From NCBI GenBank assembly GCA_963712825.1, contig CAVQJP010000008.1, positions 1 to 64,000 on the forward strand: DNA of 64,000 bases. Reading direction: 5' to 3'. The notes under the pieces were generated by a model that did no database searches, was not told the DNA's origin, and was given only the letters and a program-made list of their open reading frames with translations. Shown here one piece after another: positions 7,569 through 16,709 of the stretch; the first letter of the stretch is position 1; every line of letters starts with the position of its first letter. A program made the position numbers and the translations under genes. This stretch comes from AP-15 sp963712825. Its GTDB lineage: Bacteria > Pseudomonadota > Alphaproteobacteria > ATCC43930 > CGMCC-115725.

Positions 7569-8822
7569 TTAGAGGTGATCCCTGACCGACCGGACGGTCA
7601 GGCCGCCGATCGCCCAGATCACGAATCCGGCGATAAAGACGATCGCGACCGAACGTGCCCGGCGCGGATAGAGCGCCTCCTCGGGCAAACGCGGCGGGAC
7701 GAAATCGGCGACGTAGATCTGCTGGCGGTCGGCATTGAGGCGGGCGCGGTCGAGAGCTTCAAGCGCGTGCTGGTAAGCGGTCTCGGCAAAACGCTGCTCG
7801 CCCTCGAGCTCGTCATATGAGCCCATGACCCGCGAGAGCGCCAGGTTGCGCGTCGTCGCGGCGCCGGCGGTGGCCTCGCTTTCGACGGCGCTGCGCTCGG
7901 CCGTCAAGGTTGCGATGCGCGCTTCGAGGAGCTTGAGCGCCGGGGCATCGTCCTGCATGTACTCCTTCATCGTCGACAAATCGGTCTGGGCGCGCACCAG
8001 CTCGTCGCGCAGCCGACCGGCGAGCGCCGCATTCGCGTCGGCCGCCTTGCGCGGGTCGATCAGGCCTTGCCGGTCGCGGTAGTCGCGCAATCGCGCGAGC
8101 GCCGCCGCCAGACGCCGCTCGGCCGTCTCGACATCGCGCTCGGAGCTGCGCAACGCGTCGCGGCGGACGCGGGCCGACAAATCGTTCACCAGACGCTCGG
8201 AGGAGGCGAGAATGCCTTGCGCCAGCCGCAGCGCGTCGCGCCGCGAAAACGCCTCGGCGCGGACCACGATGGTGCCGTTGACCGGGTCGAAAAAAGCGTC
8301 GACTTGGCGCCGCCAATAAGCGACCAGCTCCTCGATCGTCACCGGCAGGTGCAGCCGCGCCGGCCAGTCGGCAGAAGGGGTCGAAAACATATGGCGCAGA
8401 TCGAGCGTCTTGCCGAGGTCATCGACGATGGCGCGGCTGCCGATGTATTGGGCGACCGCATAGGAATCGAGCGCGGTCTGCAGCGGTGCCGAGCCCATCG
8501 GCGACAGCGCTGCGTTGTCAGCGCGGATCGGCTCCGACGAGCGCAGCCCAAAGCGAATTTCCGCCACGTACTGGTCGGCGGCGATCAGCAGGTAATAACC
8601 GGCCGCGACGATCGTCGGCGCGATTACAACCAGCAGAAACGACAGCATTGCGATCGGGATGCGGCGAGACGGCGCGGCAGCGCGGGCGGTGCGCTGCGGT
8701 TCAACGAGAGCGAGCCCGTTGCCTTCGGCGGGTACCGGCAGACCGGCCGCATCGGCTGGCGCCGCAACGCGCGGATCGGGATCGACCGGCGCGGGGCGCA
8801 AGGTGACGAGAGCCGCCGGCAT
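7569..8822 (-). CDS. Capsule polysaccharide export inner-membrane protein, KpsE/CtrB-like
   Basis: 417-residue protein with the polysaccharide co-polymerase/export layout: a disordered proline/alanine-rich N-terminus, a first membrane segment near residues 61-80 (AMLSFLLVVIAPTIVAAGYYLL), a long periplasmic part with coiled-coil (LRSSERDVETAERRLAAALARLRDYRDRQGLID), and a C-terminal membrane segment (VAIVFIAGFVIWAIGGLTV). In group 2/3 capsule systems this class links the ABC exporter to the outer-membrane channel. Its ATG overlaps the stop of the ATPase gene (ATGA), so translation is coupled. An in-frame extension to 9005 has no homology. Confidence 0.85.
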   Translation of the reverse strand: MPAALVTLRPAPVDPDPRVAAPADAAGLPVPAEGNGLALVEPQRTARAAAPSRRIPIAMLSFLLVVIAPTIVAAGYYLLIAADQYVAEIRFGLRSSEPIRADNAALSPMGSAPLQTALDSYAVAQYIGSRAIVDDLGKTLDLRHMFSTPSADWPARLHLPVTIEELVAYWRRQVDAFFDPVNGTIVVRAEAFSRRDALRLAQGILASSERLVNDLSARVRRDALRSSERDVETAERRLAAALARLRDYRDRQGLIDPRKAADANAALAGRLRDELVRAQTDLSTMKEYMQDDAPALKLLEARIATLTAERSAVESEATAGAATTRNLALSRVMGSYDELEGEQRFAETAYQHALEALDRARLNADRQQIYVADFVPPRLPEEALYPRRARSVAIVFIAGFVIWAIGGLTVRSVRDHL

Positions 8823-9484
8823 CAGCCGGTTTCCTGCAGCATCTGATGATGCCGGGTCAGCGCCGCGCCGACATCGTCGTAGAGCGACAACGAGCCATTG
8901 GCGAGGATTGCGCCGCGGTCGCAGTACTGCCGGATGGTCTGCGGATTGTGGGTGACGAGGATGATGTCCGCCTGCGCCATGCGCGCACGGAACGCCGCGG
9001 CGCATTTGCGGCGAAAGTGCTGGTCGCCGACCTCGGTCACCTCGTCGATCAGGTAGACGTCGAAGTCGATCGCGAGGCAGGCGGCAAAAGCGAGCCGGGC
9101 GCGCATCCCGGCCGAATAGGTGTTGACCGGCATCGCAAAATATTCGCCGAGCTCGGCAAAATCCTCGATGAAGCCAATCGTGGCGCGCAACGGCGCGCCG
9201 TAAACGCGGGCAATGAACGCGGCGTTCTCGCGTCCGGACAGAGCACCGTGAAAGGTGCCGCCAAAACCAAGCGGAAACGACACCCGGCCGCGGCGGCGCA
9301 CGGCGCCGCGATCGGGTGTTTCGGACCCGGCGAGCAGCCGGATCAAGGTCGACTTGCCGGCGCCGTTGGCCCCGAGAATGCCGAAATTGTGGCCCTCTTC
9401 AAAGGTTGCGCAGGCATTGTCCAGCACGATCCTGCGCCCGTTGCGGGTGCGGTAGGCCTTTGAGACGTGCTCGAGCCGGATCAC
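8822..9484 (-). CDS. Polysaccharide ABC exporter ATPase, KpsT/CtrD-like
   Basis: 220-residue ABC ATPase of the capsule/O-antigen exporter type. Seen: Walker A ILGANGAGKSTLIRLLAG, a signature region NTYSAGMRARLAFA (divergent from LSGGQ, as usual in KpsT), Walker B DVYLIDEVTEVGD and the His switch ILVTHNP. Start taken as GTG at 9484, which overlaps the permease stop as GTGA; the open frame to 10258 is a shadow of the permease gene. It should form the exporter with the permease domain encoded just upstream. Confidence 0.9.
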   Translation of the reverse strand: MIRLEHVSKAYRTRNGRRIVLDNACATFEEGHNFGILGANGAGKSTLIRLLAGSETPDRGAVRRRGRVSFPLGFGGTFHGALSGRENAAFIARVYGAPLRATIGFIEDFAELGEYFAMPVNTYSAGMRARLAFAACLAIDFDVYLIDEVTEVGDQHFRRKCAAAFRARMAQADIILVTHNPQTIRQYCDRGAILANGSLSLYDDVGAALTRHHQMLQETG

Positions 9485-11436
9485 AGCGGTTCGTAGAGCC
9501 GATGCCGCAAACCGCGCTCGAGCGCCAGTCCGGCGAGGAGCACCAGCCCGGTGACGGCCGCCAGATATGAGCGGTCGAGCCAGTGCGGCACGTAGTCGGC
9601 AAAAAAGCTCGCGCGGAACCAGTCGACCGCCTGTAATACCGGGTTCCAGGCGAGCATGTCGCGGATCCAGTCCGGCATCATCCCGGGCACGTAAAATATG
9701 CCGGAGCAGAAATACAAAATTCGGGTCAGCTGCGCCCAGATCTTGTCCCAGGATTTGCAGAATGAGTTGACGACGGCATTGACAAAGCCAAAGCCGCACC
9801 CCAGCAGCCACACCGCCGCGACCGCCGCCGCCAATCCGCTGAAATCCCGGGGCAAGGTTCCCCATCCGAGCACGCCAAACCCGGCCAAGAGGATCGCGGC
9901 GACGAGCAGGTCGGTGACGAGCTCGAGCAGACCGCGCGCCAGGATCACGTCGAAGGTGCCGACGACCGGCAATTGCAGCAGCGAGCCATTGGCGGTGACC
10001 GCATAGGTCATGCTGCTGCTGGTGTGAACAAAGATGTGATAGGGAATAATGCCGGTGTAATAGAATATAAAAAATTGATTGCCGATCGGCGGCCGGCCGT
10101 GCATCAGCACCGCAAACGCCAGGGACAGCACCAGTATGTGCAGGATCGGCTCGAGCAAGGCCCAGCCGTAGCCGAGCGTCGAATCGCCGAACCGGGTGCG
10201 GGTTTCGCGGATGATCAGGGCGTGAACGACGCGGCATTGAGTCTGCAACGCGGAGCAAAAACTCGGCGCTGGCGAGGGGGCGCGCACCGGCGCCGCACCG
10301 GCTGGCACGGCTGGCCGCTCTCCCAGCACGACGTAATCGCCCTCCAGGGTGTCGAAGCGGCGGTTCAACACCTGCAACATCGCCTGCGCGTATTCTTCGT
10401 TGTCGGGCGCGGCGCGGATCAGCTCGCCGCCGACCGCCAAGGCCTCGCGAAACCGGCCGCTGTCGAAATAGGCCGTGAGCTGCGAGCGCCGCGGAGCAAG
10501 GTTTTCCGGGTCGAGCGCCGCAGCGCGCTCGAATGCTTCCGCCGCTTCGTCGAAACGTGCCAGCCGATAGAGCAGATTGCCGCGATGCAAATGGTATTCC
10601 GCCGCCGCGGGAGCGAGCGCCAGCGCGCGGTCGATGGCCTCGATCGCGTCGTCCAGCTGCCCGCGCAGCATCTGCGCCGCCGACAGCAGCCGACAGCCGA
10701 TCGCGTCCTCGGCATCGGCGGCGAGCGCCGCCGAGATGACATGCACCGCCTCGTCATGGCGCCCGCCGCGCAGCAGCAGCTCGGCTGCGTGATGCGCGCG
10801 CGCGCGCTCGGCCGGGTCCAGCCGATGGGCGCGCAATGCGAGGTCGAGCGCGGCTTGCAGGTCGCCCAATGCCAGCGCGGATCCCGACAGATGAAGGAGC
10901 GCACCGGGATTTTCGGGCTCGATTTCGACGGCGCGCAAAAAATACCCGCTCGCGTCGCGGTGCAGCCCGGCCTGCGCCAGCAGCCAGCCGGCGTAAATCG
11001 CGAACTCCCTCGAGCTTGGTTCGATCTCGCTGGCCCTGGCGGCGTGCTGGATCGCGCGGTCGACGTCGCCCAGCGCGGCAAACGAGCCGCTGGCGTGGCG
11101 ATGGCCGGCAGCCCAACCCGGACGGAGCTCCAAGAGCCGCTCGTAGGCCGTCGCCGCCTGTCGATGACGGCCGGTATTGCTGAACAACCACGCGCAAAAA
11201 TCGGCGGTCGCCTCGTGCCGCGGGCTTAACTCGAAAGCGGCGGCGGCGCAGTCGACCGCCTCCTCGTTTTGCCCGCGATAATAGAATGCCTCGCCCAATC
11301 GACAGTAGAGCGCTGCCCGGTCGCCGTCGCCGAGCGCCGCTTCCCGCGGCCCGGCACCGCACCGGTCGAGCTCAGCCGCGGCGATCGCGCGCTCCAGGCA
11401 GAGAGCGTCTGTCGGTCTTTGGAGGTAGTCGCTCAC
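9481..11436 (-). CDS. TPR domain fused to ABC-2 polysaccharide export permease (KpsM-like)
   Basis: 651-residue two-part protein. Residues 1-370 are tetratricopeptide repeats: about nine to ten 34-residue units, for example AAFELSPRHEATADFCAWLF and AVEIEPENPGALLHLSGSAL. Residues about 400-651 are an ABC-2/KpsM permease: VVHALIIRETRTRFGDSTLGYGWALLEPI, several membrane helices, and WNPVLQAVDWFRASFF. Typical KpsM proteins are about 260 residues with no TPR part. There is no stop or restart between the halves. GTG start at 11436. It overlaps the ATPase gene by 4 bases, so both halves of the transporter are made together. The TPR part would face the cytoplasm and could recruit glycan synthesis enzymes; that role is inferred. 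Confidence 0.88.
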   Translation of the reverse strand: MSDYLQRPTDALCLERAIAAAELDRCGAGPREAALGDGDRAALYCRLGEAFYYRGQNEEAVDCAAAAFELSPRHEATADFCAWLFSNTGRHRQAATAYERLLELRPGWAAGHRHASGSFAALGDVDRAIQHAARASEIEPSSREFAIYAGWLLAQAGLHRDASGYFLRAVEIEPENPGALLHLSGSALALGDLQAALDLALRAHRLDPAERARAHHAAELLLRGGRHDEAVHVISAALAADAEDAIGCRLLSAAQMLRGQLDDAIEAIDRALALAPAAAEYHLHRGNLLYRLARFDEAAEAFERAAALDPENLAPRRSQLTAYFDSGRFREALAVGGELIRAAPDNEEYAQAMLQVLNRRFDTLEGDYVVLGERPAVPAGAAPVRAPSPAPSFCSALQTQCRVVHALIIRETRTRFGDSTLGYGWALLEPILHILVLSLAFAVLMHGRPPIGNQFFIFYYTGIIPYHIFVHTSSSMTYAVTANGSLLQLPVVGTFDVILARGLLELVTDLLVAAILLAGFGVLGWGTLPRDFSGLAAAVAAVWLLGCGFGFVNAVVNSFCKSWDKIWAQLTRILYFCSGIFYVPGMMPDWIRDMLAWNPVLQAVDWFRASFFADYVPHWLDRSYLAAVTGLVLLAGLALERGLRHRLYEPL

Positions 11437-11636
11437 CGTCGCGGGCTCTCGATCTCGCTCTCCGACTGCGGCGTCGCCATCGGCCGCGCTCGGAGGATTG
11501 CGCTTGACGAGTATCTTGCCGCCCCGTCAAAAAGCTGTCGGCGATTCGTCTCCCGCCGCGTCAAATTTGTGTGTTTTCAGGCGGCGGCCGCCCGCGGGGT
11601 CAGTTATCACTGACTCGAGATCAGCGGCGGGCGCAA

Positions 11637-12560
11637 TCAGCGGCGGCGCGGGGCAGCGCGGTCGCCGGCCGAGATCTCGGTTGTGCCGAGCGCGTCGGCG
11701 AGGCGGCGGGCGGCGCTGCCCGGTACGAGCGGTTTTGGTTGACTGGGAGCAGGCGCCCAACCGGTCAGATAAATGATTTCAAACGTCGCCGGGATGCGGC
11801 CGTCGGCAAGGCCGAAACGTTCGGCGTAAATTGCGGCGGCGCGGGCGAGGGTGGCGCGGCGCAGGGTCGTTCGCCGGCGCGCCGAGAGGGCGTTGGTCTC
11901 GCCCATGCCGCGCAGGTCGTGCATCAGCGCCCACAGGTCGGGATACGTCACGGTGATCATGTCGGCGTCGGCGACCGGCAGGGCAAAGCCGGCGCGCTGC
12001 AGCAGTGCCGCGGCATCGGCAAGATCGGCGGTCGGCGACACCCGCGGGCTGGCGCCGCCTTCCTCGGCAAGCTCGGCCTCGATCAGCACGGTGCGCAACT
12101 CGGCGAGGGTGGCGCCGCCGAGCAGTGCCGCGAGCAGCAACCCGTCGGGCTTCAGGGCACGGCGCAGCTGGATCAAAGCACCGGGCAAATCCGCAACCCA
12201 ATGGAGCGCCAGCGCGCTGACCGCGAGATCGAAGCAGCGCTCGCCAAAGGGCGGCAGCTCCGGGTCGGCGGCGACCCGCAGGCCGGCGCTGCGCCGTAGA
12301 AACGAAGGAGCCGGCTCGGCCGCGACAATGCACTCGACCCCCGGCCGATGGGCCAGGGAATGCGTCAGCGCCCCCTCATAGGCCCCGAGGTCGAGGACGG
12401 TGCGGAACTGCCGGCCGACATCGTCGAGCCGCTCGATCAGCCGGTCGGCGATTTCGGCGTGCAGAAACCCAACACAGCCGCGGCGCGCCGCGCGCTCGCG
12501 GTGAAGGCGCCAGGCACGCCGGTCAAACAGTGCGGTCGCGTCGTGCTCGGCGGGCGGCAT
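11637..12560 (-). CDS. SAM-dependent methyltransferase, NDUFAF5/BioC-like
   Basis: 307-residue class I methyltransferase fold. FDRRAWRLHRERAA at the N-terminus, VLDLGAYEGALT as motif I (the third glycine of the usual GCGxG is changed), and LALHWVADLPGALIQLRRALKPDGLLLAALLGG are characteristic of the NDUFAF5 family, whose eukaryotic member modifies a complex I subunit. Bacterial members are usually annotated as BioC-like. Start at 12560 has AAAGGA upstream. It diverges from comF at 12620, with 59 bases for both promoters. Confidence 0.82.
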   Translation of the reverse strand: MPPAEHDATALFDRRAWRLHRERAARRGCVGFLHAEIADRLIERLDDVGRQFRTVLDLGAYEGALTHSLAHRPGVECIVAAEPAPSFLRRSAGLRVAADPELPPFGERCFDLAVSALALHWVADLPGALIQLRRALKPDGLLLAALLGGATLAELRTVLIEAELAEEGGASPRVSPTADLADAAALLQRAGFALPVADADMITVTYPDLWALMHDLRGMGETNALSARRRTTLRRATLARAAAIYAERFGLADGRIPATFEIIYLTGWAPAPSQPKPLVPGSAARRLADALGTTEISAGDRAAPRRR

Positions 12561-12619
12561 TCGGTCCTTTCCCCGGTTGCGGGTTGACGGTTTGCCCCTC
12601 GCCTGATCATGTGTCGTGG

Positions 12620-13384
12620 ATGGCAGCGGCGGCAACCACTTCCGCCAAGGCGCTGGAGCGAGTGCGCCGGATCGGCCGTGGCGTGGTCGATGTTGTCTTG
12701 CCGCCGCGCTGCCTCGCCTGCGGCCGGATCGTCGAGGAGCCCGATGCGCTCTGCGGCCGATGCTGGGGTGGGATCACGTTTTTCGCGCCGCCCTGGTGTG
12801 CCGGCTGCGGCCTGCCGTTTGCGCATCCGATGGGCGAGGACGCGGTCTGCGGCGACTGCGCCCGCGAACGGCGGGCCTGGGATCGGGCGCGGGCGGTGCT
12901 GCGCTACGACAAGAGCAGCCGCCAGCTGATCCTCGGCCTCAAGCACGCCGACAACACGCATGTGGCGCCGGCCTTCGGCCGCTGGATGCGGCGCGCCGGC
13001 GGCGAGGTGCTGGCGGAGGCGGAATTGCTGGTGCCGGTGCCGCTGCATTGGACGCGGCTGTTTCGACGCCGCTACAATCAGGCGGCGCTGCTGGCAAACG
13101 CAATCCGCGCCGCCGGCGGCCCGCCGGTCGCGGCCGATTGCCTGGTACGCCGCCGCCGGACACCGTCGCAGGGTCACCTCGGCCCACTGGCGCGCGAGCG
13201 CAACGTGCGCGCGGCGTTTGCCGTGCGCCGCCCGACCGAGGTCGCCGGTCGGCGGCTTGTCCTGGTCGACGACGTGATGACGACCGGGGCAACGGTCGAC
13301 GAATGCGCCCGCGTGCTGAAGCGCGCCGGGGCGGCGGCGGTGGGTGTGCTGACGCTGGCGCGGGCATTGCGGGTCGGTGCATAG
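12620..13384 (+). CDS. ComF family phosphoribosyltransferase-like protein
   Basis: 254-residue ComF-type protein linked to DNA uptake and recombination in competent bacteria. N-terminal double zinc finger: CLACG, CGRCW, CAGCG and CGDC pairs at residues about 31-85. C-terminal type I phosphoribosyltransferase fold with the PRPP loop VLVDDVMTTGATVDEC. ATG at 12620 is used; the frame extends to 12530 but overlaps the divergent methyltransferase start. Followed 39 bases later by glutaredoxin. No other competence gene is in the window. Confidence 0.9.
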   Translation: MAAAATTSAKALERVRRIGRGVVDVVLPPRCLACGRIVEEPDALCGRCWGGITFFAPPWCAGCGLPFAHPMGEDAVCGDCARERRAWDRARAVLRYDKSSRQLILGLKHADNTHVAPAFGRWMRRAGGEVLAEAELLVPVPLHWTRLFRRRYNQAALLANAIRAAGGPPVAADCLVRRRRTPSQGHLGPLARERNVRAAFAVRRPTEVAGRRLVLVDDVMTTGATVDECARVLKRAGAAAVGVLTLARALRVGA

Positions 13385-13423
13385 TCGCGATGACAAAGGT
13401 TCGGTCGGGGAAGGACGGCGGCA

Positions 13424-13687
13424 ATGCCTGAAGTCGAGATGTACACGACGATGTTCTGCCCTTATTGCTCGCGAGCGCGCGCGCTCTTGCAGAAAAAGGG
13501 TGTGGAGCTTGTCGAGATCGACATCGCCGAGGAGCCTTGGCGCCGCGCCGAGATGATCGAGCGCGCCGGCGGGCGCCGGACCGTGCCCCAAATCTTTATC
13601 GATGGCGAGCATGTCGGCGGCTGCGACGACCTCGTGGCGCTCGACCGCGCCGGCAAGCTTGACCCAAAGCTGGGCACTGCCCGATGA
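13424..13687 (+). CDS. grxC: Glutaredoxin 3
   Basis: 87-residue dithiol glutaredoxin. Active site CPYC at residues 12-15 in MYTTMFCPYCSRA, the cis-proline loop TVPQIFIDGEHVGGCDDL, and the usual 85-90 residue length. Reduces disulfides with glutathione in the cytoplasm. AAGGA precedes the ATG. Its stop overlaps the ATG of the amidase gene (ATGA), a pairing frequent in alphaproteobacteria. Confidence 0.95.
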   Translation: MPEVEMYTTMFCPYCSRARALLQKKGVELVEIDIAEEPWRRAEMIERAGGRRTVPQIFIDGEHVGGCDDLVALDRAGKLDPKLGTAR

Positions 13688-14562
13688 CCGGGTCTTTCAC
13701 CGCCGCCTGCGTCCAATTCACCGCGGCGCGCGACCACGAGCCGAATATCCTCGCCGTGGCGGAACTGGTTCGCCGTGCCCGCGACGCCGGCGCCGACTTT
13801 GTGCTGACCCCGGAAAACACCGGGCTGATCGAGCCGATCGGGAAATTGCGCCGCGAGAAGGCGCGCGACGAGGCGAACCATCCGGTGCTGGCGGCGCTGC
13901 GCGAGGTCGCGCGCGAAACCGGGGCGTGGCTGCTGATCGGCTCGCTCGCGGTGGACATCTCGCACGAAACCGGCATACCCGAGGGAGAGCGCCGGCTCGC
14001 CAACCGCTCCTACCTTATCGATGCGGGCGGCAGGATCGCCGCCCGCTACGACAAGATCCATATGTTCGACGTCGATCTCGCGGGTGGCGAGAGCTACCGC
14101 GAAAGCAACGCCTTCCGGCCGGGCGAGCGCGCCGTGTTGGCCGAGACGCCGTGGGGTGTCGTCGGCATGACGGTCTGCTACGATTTGCGGTTTCCGCAGC
14201 TCTACCGCGCGCTCGCGCATGCCGGCGCCGATTTTTTGGCGATCCCGTCATCGTTTACGGTGCCGACCGGCAACGCCCATTGGCATGTCCTGATGCGGGG
14301 GCGGGCGATCGAGAACGGCTGCTTTGTGTTTGCTCCGGCGCAATGGGGCGAGCATGCCGAGCGCCGGCGGACCTATGGCCATTCGCTGATCGTCGATCCG
14401 TGGGGCGAGGTGCTCGCCGACGCCGGCGAGGGGATCGGGGTTATCAGCGCGCAGGTCGACAGGGCGCGCATCGCCGAGGTTCGGGGCATGGTGCCGTCAC
14501 TCGGCCACGACCGGCCCTTTACGACGACGGCCCTTGCCGCGCGCCCGCTTGCCGCCGAGTGA
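13684..14562 (+). CDS. Carbon-nitrogen hydrolase (Nit1/omega-amidase type)
   Basis: 292-residue nitrilase-superfamily amidase. The catalytic triad is visible: Glu44 in LTPENTG, Lys124 in RYDKIHMFDVDL, and Cys165 in MTVCYDLRFPQLYR. The spacing and the KIHMFDVD / DLRFP sequences fit the Nit1 and Nit2 branch, which hydrolyses deaminated glutathione or omega-amides. Coupled to glutaredoxin upstream, in keeping with a glutathione-related role. Its last 44 bases overlap the convergent Uma2 gene. Confidence 0.9.
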   Translation: MTGSFTAACVQFTAARDHEPNILAVAELVRRARDAGADFVLTPENTGLIEPIGKLRREKARDEANHPVLAALREVARETGAWLLIGSLAVDISHETGIPEGERRLANRSYLIDAGGRIAARYDKIHMFDVDLAGGESYRESNAFRPGERAVLAETPWGVVGMTVCYDLRFPQLYRALAHAGADFLAIPSSFTVPTGNAHWHVLMRGRAIENGCFVFAPAQWGEHAERRRTYGHSLIVDPWGEVLADAGEGIGVISAQVDRARIAEVRGMVPSLGHDRPFTTTALAARPLAAE

Positions 14563-15091
14563 GGGCGAGGTCGGTGTCCTCATAGATCGCGTCGAGCGGG
14601 ATTCCGACACCGATGCTCGACAGCCGGAGCAGCGCGTCGCCCGCGACGATTTTGTCGGTCCAGTGCTCGCCAGCGCGGGTGTACACGTCGATCCGGCGCT
14701 CGTCCTGCTCGATGATTGCGTATTGGCGGATCGAGGGCGTGCCGAAATAGTCGAATTTTTTCCGGCCCCGATCTTCTCTTTCGGTGCTGGGCGATATGAC
14801 CTCGATCACGACGATCGGCTCCGGAACAACGTCGTCGCCCCCGCGCATCGGGCTGCAGGTCGTTACCGTCAGGTCCGGGTATCGAATAGAATTATTTGCG
14901 ATTACCTTGGTGTCGCCGCGAAAAGCTCGGCAACCGCTTGAGCGCAGCCCCTCACGAAGCGCGGTCCAAAGGTTTGACGCGATCGTCGAGTGGTCGAGCG
15001 AACCGCCGGTCATCATCGTGGTGACGCCGCGAGCGTATTCGAAGCGCTCGGATTGGTCGCGTTCCCATTCCAAAAACTCGTTCAGCGACAT
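14519..15091 (-). CDS. Uma2 family putative endonuclease
   Basis: 190-residue DUF820/Uma2 protein. MSLNEFLEWERDQSERFEYARG is the family start; FRGDTKVIANNSIRYPDLTVTT, then PIVVIEVISPSTEREDRGRKKFDYFG, has the PD-(D/E)xK-like core (PDLTV ... VIEVISPST), followed by YAIIEQDERRIDVYTR. Uma2 proteins are widespread and poorly characterised, with a restriction-like nuclease fold. No strong ribosome-binding site was seen. It converges on the amidase gene with a 44-base overlap. The 338 bases between its start and 15430 hold no gene I can support. Confidence 0.85.
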   Translation of the reverse strand: MSLNEFLEWERDQSERFEYARGVTTMMTGGSLDHSTIASNLWTALREGLRSSGCRAFRGDTKVIANNSIRYPDLTVTTCSPMRGGDDVVPEPIVVIEVISPSTEREDRGRKKFDYFGTPSIRQYAIIEQDERRIDVYTRAGEHWTDKIVAGDALLRLSSIGVGIPLDAIYEDTDLALTRRQAGARQGPSS

Positions 15092-15429
15092 CAGTTTTCG
15101 GCGGACATTCTCGAAGGTTACTCCTCGCGGATCTCCGTGTCGAAGCCAAAGCCGAGCGCTTCGGGCATCCGACCAATCCCGATTTTCTGCTCTGTTGCCC
15201 CGAGCAAAATTTTTGTAGAGCACGGCGCCTTGGGGGCCAGCGCTCGCGCGATCGCCGGCAGCAACGGACCGAGGACACGTCGTGTGGCCCTGATCAGCGG
15301 CAGAAGCCGCGCGACCCATGCTGAGGGTTCGGGATTCACGCCCGGGTCTTCAGGATTCCGCAACCCCACCGCCGAGAATTGCTATGGCCGCAGGTTCCGG
15401 TATAGAACCGGCGCCAGGAGGTTGTCGCG

Positions 15430-15843
15430 ATGATTTTGTTTACATTGCGCTGCGCCGCCGAGCACGAATTCGAGGCATGGTTTCGCGACGGCGACCGGTT
15501 CGAGGCGCAGCAAGTCGCTGGGGAGATCGCCTGCCCGCTATGCGGCGACACCGCGGTCGAAAAGGCGGTGATGGCGCCGCGTCTAGGCCGCTCGCGGGAG
15601 GCGATGCCCGCCGCCGCGGCGCTGGCCCAGATGCGCAAGACATTGGTCGAGATGCGCCGGCAGATCGAGACCCATTGCGACTATGTCGGGCCTCGCTTTG
15701 CCGAAGAAGCGCGCCGCATTCATTACGGCGAAGCTGACCCGCACGGGATTTATGGCGAAGCCAGCGACAGCGAGTCGCGCGAGCTGGCCGATGAGGGGAT
15801 CAAGTTCGGCCAAATCCCATGGGTTCCGCCGACCGACGGCTGA
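15430..15843 (+). CDS. DUF1178 family protein
   Basis: 137-residue protein typical of alphaproteobacteria. MILFTLRCAAEHEFEAWFRDGDRFEAQ and a CPLCG zinc-knuckle-like motif (residues 36-40) at the N-terminus, and KFGQIPWVPPTD at the C-terminus, match DUF1178. The family has no established function; the N-terminus suggests a small zinc ribbon. Located between unrelated genes and convergent with ubiG. Confidence 0.9.
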   Translation: MILFTLRCAAEHEFEAWFRDGDRFEAQQVAGEIACPLCGDTAVEKAVMAPRLGRSREAMPAAAALAQMRKTLVEMRRQIETHCDYVGPRFAEEARRIHYGEADPHGIYGEASDSESRELADEGIKFGQIPWVPPTDG

Positions 15844-15859
15844 GCCCGCAACCCGGCCG

Positions 15860-16600
15860 TCACCGCCGCGCCGCCGTGAGGAGATAGTTGACCTCGATAT
15901 CCGCGGACAGACTCCAGTCGCCGGCGCCCAGCCGATAGCTGATGCCGGCGATTTCGACTGGGTGCAGCCGGTTGCCGCGCAGCGCGAGGATCAATTCGGA
16001 CGGCCGCACAAACTTGCGCCAGTCATGCGTGCCCCGCGGGATCCAGCCAAGAACGTATTCGGCCCCGACGATCGCCAGTGCAAAGGATCGCGCGGTCCGG
16101 TTGATTGTCGCCGCGATCAGACCGCCTCCCGGAGCGATCAATTCGGTTAGGCAGCGCAGAAAGGCGTCGCGGTCGGCGACGTGTTCGATTACCTCGAGCG
16201 CCAGGACCGCGTCGAAGCGTTCGCCCAAACCCGTCATCAATTCGACGGTCGCGACGCGATAGTCGATGTCGAGACCCCTGGCGCGCGCGTGTTCTCGCGC
16301 GGCCTCGATCGCGGCGGCGTCGGCGTCGATCCCGGTCACCGCAAACCCGAGCCGCGTCATCGGCTCGGAGACGAGCCCGCCGCCGCATCCGACATCCAGC
16401 AGGCGCAGGTCGGCGAAGGGCTGCAACGACCCGGTATCGCGGCCGAAATGGTCCACCAGCCGCGAACGGATAAAGCCGAGCCGGGTCGGGTTGAGCCGGT
16501 GCAGGGCGCGGAAGCTTCCCTCCGGATCCCACCAGGCACCGCCATGCGCGGCAAACCGGTCGATTTCCTCCTGGTCAACCGTGGCGTCGGCCCCTCGCAT
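15860..16600 (-). CDS. ubiG: Ubiquinone biosynthesis O-methyltransferase
   Basis: 246-residue SAM-dependent methyltransferase that carries out both O-methylations of ubiquinone synthesis. Seen: DRFAAHGGAWWDPEGSFRALHRLNPTRLGFI, the UbiG hallmark start; motif I LLDVGCGGGLVSEPM; VLALEVIEHVAD; and GTHDWRKFVRPSEL. Start at 16600 is set by AGGGAGC upstream. Transcribed divergently from the aspartokinase gene with 109 bases between them, an arrangement common in alphaproteobacteria. Confidence 0.95.
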   Translation of the reverse strand: MRGADATVDQEEIDRFAAHGGAWWDPEGSFRALHRLNPTRLGFIRSRLVDHFGRDTGSLQPFADLRLLDVGCGGGLVSEPMTRLGFAVTGIDADAAAIEAAREHARARGLDIDYRVATVELMTGLGERFDAVLALEVIEHVADRDAFLRCLTELIAPGGGLIAATINRTARSFALAIVGAEYVLGWIPRGTHDWRKFVRPSELILALRGNRLHPVEIAGISYRLGAGDWSLSADIEVNYLLTAARR

Positions 16601-16709
16601 TGGTTGCTCCCTGCCAATCAATTCATCGCTCGGATGGCTCGATCGTCCGCAATGGAGTATGGAAGTAGCTCGGTACCCGGGCAACTGCCGGTCGGTGTTC
16701 AACAGGGAC

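Noticed and set aside
15118..15369. 83-residue minus-strand frame upstream of the Uma2 gene
   Set aside because: No ribosome-binding site, overlaps the Uma2 promoter region and matches no family by eye.
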